Shown here: one piece after another, positions 56,675 through 64,000 of the stretch
Numbering within the stretch: position 1 is the stretch's first letter
Layout: every line of letters starts with the position of its first letter
From: Euonymus europaeus
Lineage: Eukaryota; Streptophyta; Magnoliopsida; Celastrales; Celastraceae
Length of the DNA: 64,000 nt
NCBI GenBank assembly: GCA_963580455.1
Contig: OY756971.1
Location: forward strand, 16,701,001 to 16,765,000
Direction of reading: 5' to 3'
Notes under the pieces: generated by a model
Told to the model about the DNA's origin: nothing
What the model saw: only the letters and a program-made list of their open reading frames with translations
The model's database searches: none
Translations under genes and position numbers: made by a program

Positions 56675-59600
56675 ATGGGCAGCCTAGAAATCGAACCTCC
56701 CCTCCCCACCACCACCACCACCACCACCACCATGGACATCGAAGACCTCTCTCCGATCGAGGAAGTCCGTCTGACGGTCAGCAACACGGACGACCCTACC
56801 CTACCCGTATGGACATTCCGGATGTGGTTCATGGGCCTTTTCTCATGTGCTCTCCTCTCTTTCTTGAACCAATTCTTTTCCTACCGGACTGAGCCACTAA
56901 TCATAACCCAAATCACAGTCCAAGTTGCTACTCTCCCAATAGGCCGTTTCATGGCTGCTGTGCTGCCCAAAATCCAGTTCAGGATCCCCGGTTTTGGTTC
57001 GAGGATGTTCTCCCTCAACCCGGGTCCGTTTAATATGAAGGAGCATGTACTGATTTCCATATTTGCTAATGCTGGTAGCGCATTTGGATCTGGATCTGCC
57101 TATGCTGTTGGTATTGTTAATATTATCGTTGCTTTTTATGGAAGGAGCATCTCCTTCTTTGCTGGTTGGATTCTAATCATCACTACTCAGGTACCCTTTA
57201 CTTTTCTCTTTTTGTTCAATTATTACTGGATTCAAATAATCAACCTTATCATGGAATTAAAGGTTACAACTTGCAAGATGGGTTTTTACATGATTTGTCT
57301 TTTTGGGTTGCAACGATAGAAGTCAAGGAACCGGGTGGTTTGCAAACTTTGCATTGCAGGTTCTAGGTTATGGCTGGGCCGGGCTGTTGAGGAAATACGT
57401 TGTTGAGCCGGCACACATGTGGTGGCCCAGCACCCTTGTTCAAGTATCGCTATTCAGGTGCGAAGTCTTTTTACCAGGAAAAAGAAATTCTATTTGTGCT
57501 TTATTATGATAATAACATTACATTTGGCGGTGTTATACATAAAAATGGTCAATTCCCAATATTTTAATAAGTCTAATAACAAATCTTGAATAGCTCTTTT
57601 GATGAGTTAGATCTCCAATCTCGAATCCCGAATAAATAATAAATCTTGTATGAACGAGTTTGAATCTCATCCCTTCACTTATTCTTATTCAAAAATAAAT
57701 AAATAATAAGTCAAGTATGATTTTTTTTTCAAAAGTAAAAAGGCACGCGACACTCTTAAGCAAGAACTACTACTATACTGTCACATTGGCCGACAATACA
57801 TTGTCAACATTAGATGGCCGCCGTCTTTGTTGTAGAGATATTGCCAAGGTATGAAAATCTGCACAAACTTACAAATCAAGCCCATCTTGAATGGTTGGAG
57901 ATCATGTTCTGTCGTGCCGTGCCGTGCCCCTCTCCGTGCAATTGGGTGACTGCACATGAGATGCATCCCGTGAAGCAATCTTTGCCTCAGAGTTGTAGAA
58001 GAAACAAAAATCAATAGAATGGTTTGGTACTGAACAGGCTCGTCAATATTCATTTAGAAGGAAAAGGGTCCTACTTTTTAATGCCTCTCATTTTTTTCTC
58101 AATCTCTCAACCACATAATAGGGACTTGCTCATTAATTATTCATACATTTAGACTAGACTTGTTGACCCAATATCGACAACTTTCACCTACAACCACCCA
58201 AAAAAACATGCACTGCTTTTATTTTATTATTCTGTAAGAAACTTTTTTGCAGGTTGCTAGTGTAACAAACGTATGCAAGTTCAAAGCAAAGAAAACTGCT
58301 AACCTCAGCCTTCTGCTCCATATTTGCTTAATATTTCAGCTTCTAGTACATAGTATCTAACCTCAGCCTTCTGTACCATATTTGCTTATATTTTCATCTT
58401 CAATAATGCAAGCAAAACAAAAAAACATGCAGCAAAGCAATACAAGAGTAAGCCATGCAATCTGCCAGCTTGACAAACAAGAAAACTTCATCCCTATTCA
58501 TAGTAACGATTCCTGCAACATTCTAGGTTATTATAGTTACGATTTTCCAAGCTATTCATTGCAAGCGCTTCAATATTAGATCAGACAAACATAGTAAATG
58601 ATTATCTACAGGTATTAATGTGTGAGACAGTGTGAAGCAAAGTAAATGAACAGTTTGAAATAAATTTTGCAGGGCTTTGCACGAAAAAGATGAACAACGC
58701 ATGACCAGAGCAAAGTTTTTCCTAATTGCACTCATTTGCAGTTTCTCGTGGTACTTGGTCCCAGGGTACCTATTCTCAACATTGACAAGCATTTCATGGG
58801 TTTGCTGGGCATTCCCAAAGTCAGTCACAGCCCAGCAACTTGGCTCTGGCATGAGGGGCCTCGGAATTGGTGCACTGACACTAGACTGGTCCGCCGTGGC
58901 TTCCTTCTTATACAGCCCACTTATTACTCCTTTCTTTGCCATTGCCAATATCGCCATCGGCTACATACTGATAATGTACATCGTGACCCCAATAGTATAC
59001 TGGGGCCTAGACTTGTACAGTGCACGGAATTTTCCAATATTCTCTTCGCACTTGTTTACAGGCCAGGGTCAGATATATAACATATCAAACATTGTCAACG
59101 AAAAGTTTGAGCTAGATATATCAAAGTACGAGGAACAAGGACGAATTCATCTGAGCGTGTTTTTTGCCCTAACTTATGGCTTTGGTTTTGCCACCATAGC
59201 CTCCACAATCACACATGTGGCTCTCTTCTATGGAAGGTAACATTCTACTCATCAATTCTCATATGCCTTCTATATGATATTTCCGGTTCTCAGTATCCCA
59301 ACATGGCTTTAAGATTATGAAGTTTATATAAAATTTCCGTTTCACTCCAGAATAACTTTATCTGATAAAATCATTACATTAATGAAATGGAGAAATCTGG
59401 CTATTTCCTTTTTTCTTCCTGTTGTTTTCTTTTTTGATAAATTATGGGGTTATATTGGGAGGGAAATAGCTTGCTTCTAGTACAAATGTAAGGAGTTATT
59501 TTAAATTTTAATCATTTTGTTTTCTTATTTATCCACAAATAACTTGAGCAACCTACTTCAAAGCATTACTTATTTTTCAGTAACATTTATCAAAAAGAGA

Positions 59601-61351
59601 TTTGACACATGTACAGATTGCACATATTATCATCTCTAACCAGTATTCTCAAAAAAAAATTTATCACATTACCCTAAAACAGTTATTTCTTACACGCTTA
59701 AAGCTCATTCACCTACAAACTATGAATGATATCCTCCCCATCAAAAACTTGTGCTTCCAAATTCAAAGTGGTTCTCAGATACTTTTATTTGAATGGATTT
59801 TTTTTCCAAGGGCACCAATGTTGCAAGGAGGCAATACTTAGATAATTTTGTACCTGTTTTCCCTGGCAAGAGAGCTCTTGGAAGCTGGAACATTCTGAGT
59901 CCTTTCAATTAACTTCGTCTACTCTAAGCATTCTAGCATGCTTCCATACTATGGCATGTTAATCTAAAATTTATACTAAAAAAAAAGAGCCCCAATTTAA
60001 ATCATGTTATGAGCATTCAGAGGTTGGCTGTACATTCGCAATTAATATACAATCTGCATTGACAGGGAGATATACGAACGATACCATGCTTCTTATAAAG
60101 CCAAGGAGGATATCCATACAAGACTGATGAGAAAATACAAGGACATACCTTCATGGTGGTTCCATGTGTTGCTTGGGCTGTCACTCGCCGTTTCTCTCGT
60201 ACTCTGCATCTTCTTGAATGATCAGGTTCAGATGCCATGGTGGGGACTCCTTTTCGCTAGTGTCATGGCCTTCACATTCACCCTCCCAATCAGCATTATA
60301 ACTGCAACAACAAACCAGGTTGGTGACTTAGAGCTGTAGCAATTTCTCCATATCCCCCCAGTTGTCATCTAATGGTCAATGCTTTATCTCCAGACTCCAG
60401 GGTTGAACATTATAACAGAGTACGTCATGGGTATCATATTACCTGGAAAACCAATTGCCAATGTGTGCTTCAAAACTTACGGTTATATGAGCATGGCTCA
60501 GGCTGTCTCCTTCCTCAATGACTTCAAGCTAGGACATTACATGAAGATTCCTCCAAGATCAATGTTCTTAGTCCAGGTACACCACTCACCACTCCATTAT
60601 TAACTACAAAACAACTGAGATAAATCTTAAAGTCCACACACGATTAGAAACATTCTTTCCTTCAACCTGCTTTGTTTTTAAACCATTCTAGCTCATCTAT
60701 ATTTCTTGTGCTGCAAATCCACTTGGATACACCTAGTTCATAGGTACAGTGCTTGCTGGAACAATCAACCTTGCAGTGGCATGGTGGTTGCTATACTCCA
60801 TTGAGAATATATGCCATGATAATCTTCTCCCCCCAGACAGTCCTTGGACATGCCCGGGTGACCGAGTTTTCTTCGATGCATCTGTCATTTGGGGTTTAGT
60901 TGGACCTAGGCGGATCTTTGGAAATATGGGCAACTATGCGGAAATGAATTGGTTTTTCCTTGGTGGCGCATTAGGACCAGTTATAGTTTGGCTGCTGCAT
61001 AAGGCATTCCCCAAGAAATCTTGGATTCCCCTTATTAACCTTCCAGTCCTTCTTGGCGCAACTGCAATGATGCCACCGGCAACCACAGTAAACTATAATG
61101 CCTGGATTATTGTGGGGGCAATTTTCAATTTCTTCATCTTTCGTTACCGGAAGCAGTGGTGGCAGCGATACAATTATGTACTTTCAGCTGCACTGGATGC
61201 GGGGGTGGCTTTCATGGCAGTGCTATTGTACTTCTCAGTAGGAATAGAGGATAAAGGTTTGACATGGTGGGGCACAAATGGTGAACACTGTGACTTAGCA
61301 AGATGTCCAACAGCCAGGGGCATAGTGGTAGATGGTTGTCCAGTGAAATAA
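56675..61351 (+). CDS. OPT-family oligopeptide transporter, six exons
   Basis: Polytopic plasma membrane protein of 742 residues. Exons: 56675-57190, 57360-57457, 58673-59236, 60066-60318, 60394-60576, 60737-61351; all joins keep frame and have GT..AG borders. Family motifs: WWFMGLF-like first helix, [16 protein letters not shown] (NPG motif), [47 protein letters not shown], the OPT signature [12 protein letters not shown], and the end [20 protein letters not shown]. Length and motifs match plant OPT1-9 proteins, proton-coupled carriers of small peptides or metal-ligand complexes; the exact substrate cannot be read from sequence. ATG 56675 is preferred over 56642 because of its AAAATGGG context and MGSLE start. 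A run of eight Thr (ACC repeat, 56708-56731) precedes a second Met (56732). No lesions. Confidence 0.93.
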
Positions 61352-61693
61352 TGCTTGTACTCCTCCATTACATGTTTTTCCTCTAACATTGTACGAATAT
61401 AAAGATCCAGGATTGCAACAACAGAGGTTTAAATCTGAACCAAACAGTTGCAGTCTTCCAGGTATGGTGAGGATTTGATGTTCTATAGAAATTGTAACTT
61501 TACAAAGCTCATAAAAGAATTCAGCTTATATTTAAGTGCACAATTTCCAATTCAGAAGTCAGAACCTTCCCTCAAAAACTGCATTATCAATTTCTAGCCC
61601 AACATTTACAACTCGAATGTCAAATGAGTTTGCTTATAACTTTTCCCATTTGCTTTATGATATTTATTGGAGGGAAATCCATGATGGAGGGAC

Positions 61694-61881
61694 CTATGAT
61701 ACCCGGACTCTTCACTTTACTATGCCGTACCGGTGTCGGGTATGCATGATATGGGTATTGGTATGATCCCCGGATTCTTCACTTTACCTAGCATCCCTCT
61801 ATGCAAGCTTTGAATTTGAAGAACCGGACACACGGATATGTACCCATACCTGACACCCGTACCCGAGTCCAGGTATCATAG
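61694..61881 (+). mobile_element. MITE family B, copy 1 (188 bp)
   Basis: The ends CTATGATACCCGGACTC and GAGTCCAGGTATCATAG form a terminal inverted repeat. The perfect 8 bp duplication GGAGGGAC flanks it (61686-61693 and 61882-61889). An 8 bp duplication is the mark of hAT-type transposition, so this is probably a non-autonomous hAT relative. The reverse complement lies at 63760-63947. Confidence 0.9.
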
Positions 61882-63759
61882 GGAGGGACAATATATTTTG
61901 GCAGTAGAAAAATCGGTGGATTTTTTTGGTTATGCTGGTGAATTGGATATAACAATGTTCTTGGTACAGAAAAAATGTTACACAAAACAGAAGCAGGTCC
62001 CTCACAGAATACTAGTTCATTAAATAACATAATGCTCTTTGATATTCTGATCAATAAAGTTTTAGAAATTGTACCAAAACTCTACCGATGCCTGTGGTTT
62101 TCCTTTTAAACCAGTCCACCATGTGTTGTGTAATGAACCGCACACAAATTTCCTTCCTCCTTACACCAATCATATGCCCTGTTAATTGGTAAGGTTTGAA
62201 CTTTAGAACTAGTCCAATCCCTAACCCATTCATTTCCACCTTAGCTAAATCCAGAAGCAGGGATTTTATTTCCTCTAGCAGCAGAGAAGAATATCAGACA
62301 AAAGCACCTTATTTCACGCATTTGTCAACTGGAAGAAACATTGTTTGTGAAGTCACAAAACACAGAATTCATGATCAGTGCCCTCAATGATACAACCCAA
62401 AAATCAATAATATTAAACCACAGTTTTAAAATCTCATGGTCTAAAACAATGTCCAAGCAGCAAATGGTTTACTAATTTAACGAAATAGACTAAACTAATA
62501 AATCAAGCATATATTAATGACAGAGTTTCATACCTTTTATGCGATCGACATGCATTAACTGAAAGCCACTGATTAAACTCATCCATTCGTATTATGAAAG
62601 AGCTGGTACTAGGCAAGCCGCCTCCACCGTAAGCCTGCATGTTTTTGGGAGGCACATCAAAGTTTTTTTGATCTTTCACGACACAAAATGTGAGTATAAG
62701 TACCAACAACGATATGATTAGCAGCGAGGCACACCTTTGCAATTTCAGAGGTATCAGTAGCACTATCAGTACTTCTCAAGCACATCTTAAGATTATTTCG
62801 CTGCATGTATACAACAGCTCCTATGGGCCTGAAATCATCGAATCAAGCACTATATTCATCATCATCAGTGATCAGTGTCCACTACTTGCATTCTCTTTCA
62901 CTAGTCTAACATATCTAATACTATACTCTTTAGTCTTCACTAATCTTATAGAGAGATTCATTCATGATAAGACAAAGATAAACAGTGACTAGAAACGAGG
63001 ACGAATCTCAGCAGCAATTGAAACAAAACCACCAAAAAAAGACAGTCAAAGACAGCATTTAAAAATTAAAACAAATGGAAGAAAACCACTCAAAAAGTAT
63101 TGTGAAAAAATCAATGGGAAAATGAGAATGTGACAAATGCTCAAACAGCAATTAGAATAATGCATTAATGAGGCAATCGTCAATAACCAACATAATGTGG
63201 CAGTGTGATAAACTAGGAGAATCCTCTCAAATGGAAACATAGCCAAGAAAAGAAAAAAAAACAAAGTGCCCACAAAGTTTTTTTAATATAAAAAACTACA
63301 ATGGATAGGGTCATATTCTGATTCAGGTGGCATATACCAGACCAAATTTATATAAATCTTCATAACAATTTGTTTGAGGCTATTTGTCCTGCCTCCTTGA
63401 AAAATGCTCTTGTTTACACCTCCTAGGTGCCTTAACAAAATTCTATTACGTTCACACCAAAAAAAAAAAAAAGATCTTTATGAGTAATTGCAATCTAAGA
63501 GATAATGCAAACTCTAATTGATACGATTTAAGCTTGTTGTTGTGAACAAGGAATTTACTGAACTAATTTCATAGTATTCAAATGAATTTGAAGAATTCAA
63601 TAGAAAACCTATGCGGAAAAAAAAGAAAAGGAAAAGAGATTAAAGCATAAAATGCCTCATCCAGGGGAAAAAGTGTCATGGAGAGCATGGGTAACTTTAA
63701 AAAGACACTTGCTTAAATATTTTTATATGACGGAGAAAAAAAAATCTCGTGCACACTAC

Positions 63760-63947
63760 CTATGATACCTGGACTCGGGTACGGGTGTCGGGTATGGGTA
63801 CATATCCGTGTGTCCGGTTCTTCAAATTCAAAGCTTGCATAGAGGGATGCTAGGTAAAGTGAAGAATCTGGGGATCATACCAATACCCATATCATGCATA
63901 CCCGACACCGGTACGGCAGAGTAAAGTGAAGAGTCCGGGTATCATAG
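63760..63947 (-). mobile_element. MITE family B, copy 2 (188 bp, opposite orientation)
   Basis: Nearly exact reverse complement of 61694-61881 and of equal length, flanked by its own perfect 8 bp duplication CACACTAC (63752-63759 and 63948-63955). The different duplications show two independent insertions. Together the copies make a long inverted repeat with a 1.9 kb spacer. Confidence 0.92.
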
Positions 63948-64000
63948 CACACTACTCCCACAGTGGGTGAGTCAGGACAGACAGGATGTACATAGATCTT

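Larger units (their letters stand above)
61352..64000. other. Downstream DNA with an inverted MITE pair
   Basis: Apart from the two 188 bp MITEs there is no certain gene. A minus-strand frame at 62503-62763 (86 codons) starts with a hydrophobic stretch and ends at a possible splice donor (AAAAGGTATGA near 62538), so it could be an exon, but no partner exon was identified. Confidence 0.45.

Noticed and set aside
1..64000. CRISPR arrays, bacterial operons, ribosome binding sites
   Set aside because: The window is plant nuclear DNA with spliced genes and retrotransposons; tandem repeats seen lack the regular repeat-spacer pattern.
1..64000. tRNA or rRNA genes
   Set aside because: I saw no cloverleaf with A and B boxes or rRNA core; the only tRNA-like match is the primer site complementary to tRNA-Asp.

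Overview
This 64 kb window is nuclear DNA of a flowering plant, most likely a eudicot. It holds two intron-rich host transporter genes whose introns have GT..AG borders, in AT-rich DNA full of plant transposon families (Ty1/copia, Athila-like Ty3/gypsy, Helitron, PIF/Harbinger, MITEs, LINE). I cannot name the genus from the sequence.

Layout. Positions 1-15802 are a degraded Ty1/copia element, split at one point by a 12,975 bp Athila-like Ty3/gypsy element (1001-13975). That element has two LTRs, a tRNA-Asp type primer site, gag, a broken pol, an extra ORF downstream of pol and a polypurine tract, and is flanked by the 5 bp duplication GTTGT. From 15803 to 22600 lie noncoding DNA, a MITE and a broken PIF/Harbinger element with an accessory ORF and a transposase. 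The first host gene (24093-27708, + strand) is an ERD6-like sugar transporter; I could join 18 exons into 477 codons. A MITE rich in ACCGGT motifs follows it.

From 29243 to about 41987 (minus strand) lies a roughly 12.7 kb Helitron. It has a typical CTAG 3' end, a broken Rep-helicase gene interrupted by a solo LTR with a perfect 5 bp duplication, and a separate exon-structured gene for an RPA70-like single-strand DNA binding protein. From 42 to 55 kb are further repeats: a second copy of the first MITE, a copia pol split by about 5.3 kb, another solo LTR, a tandem repeat, a transposon-type gene with a plant-mobile-like domain, and a LINE RNase H tail.

The second host gene (56675-61351, + strand) is an OPT-family oligopeptide transporter of 742 codons in six exons. 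Downstream of it, two copies of a 188 bp MITE lie in opposite orientation, each with its own perfect 8 bp target duplication.

The two host genes both encode plant membrane transporters but nothing links them in one pathway. The least explained structure is an array of stem-loops inside the Athila-like element (8841-9159). It lies between an internal polypurine-like tract and the extra ORF, and its stem sequences differ between copies while keeping base pairing.
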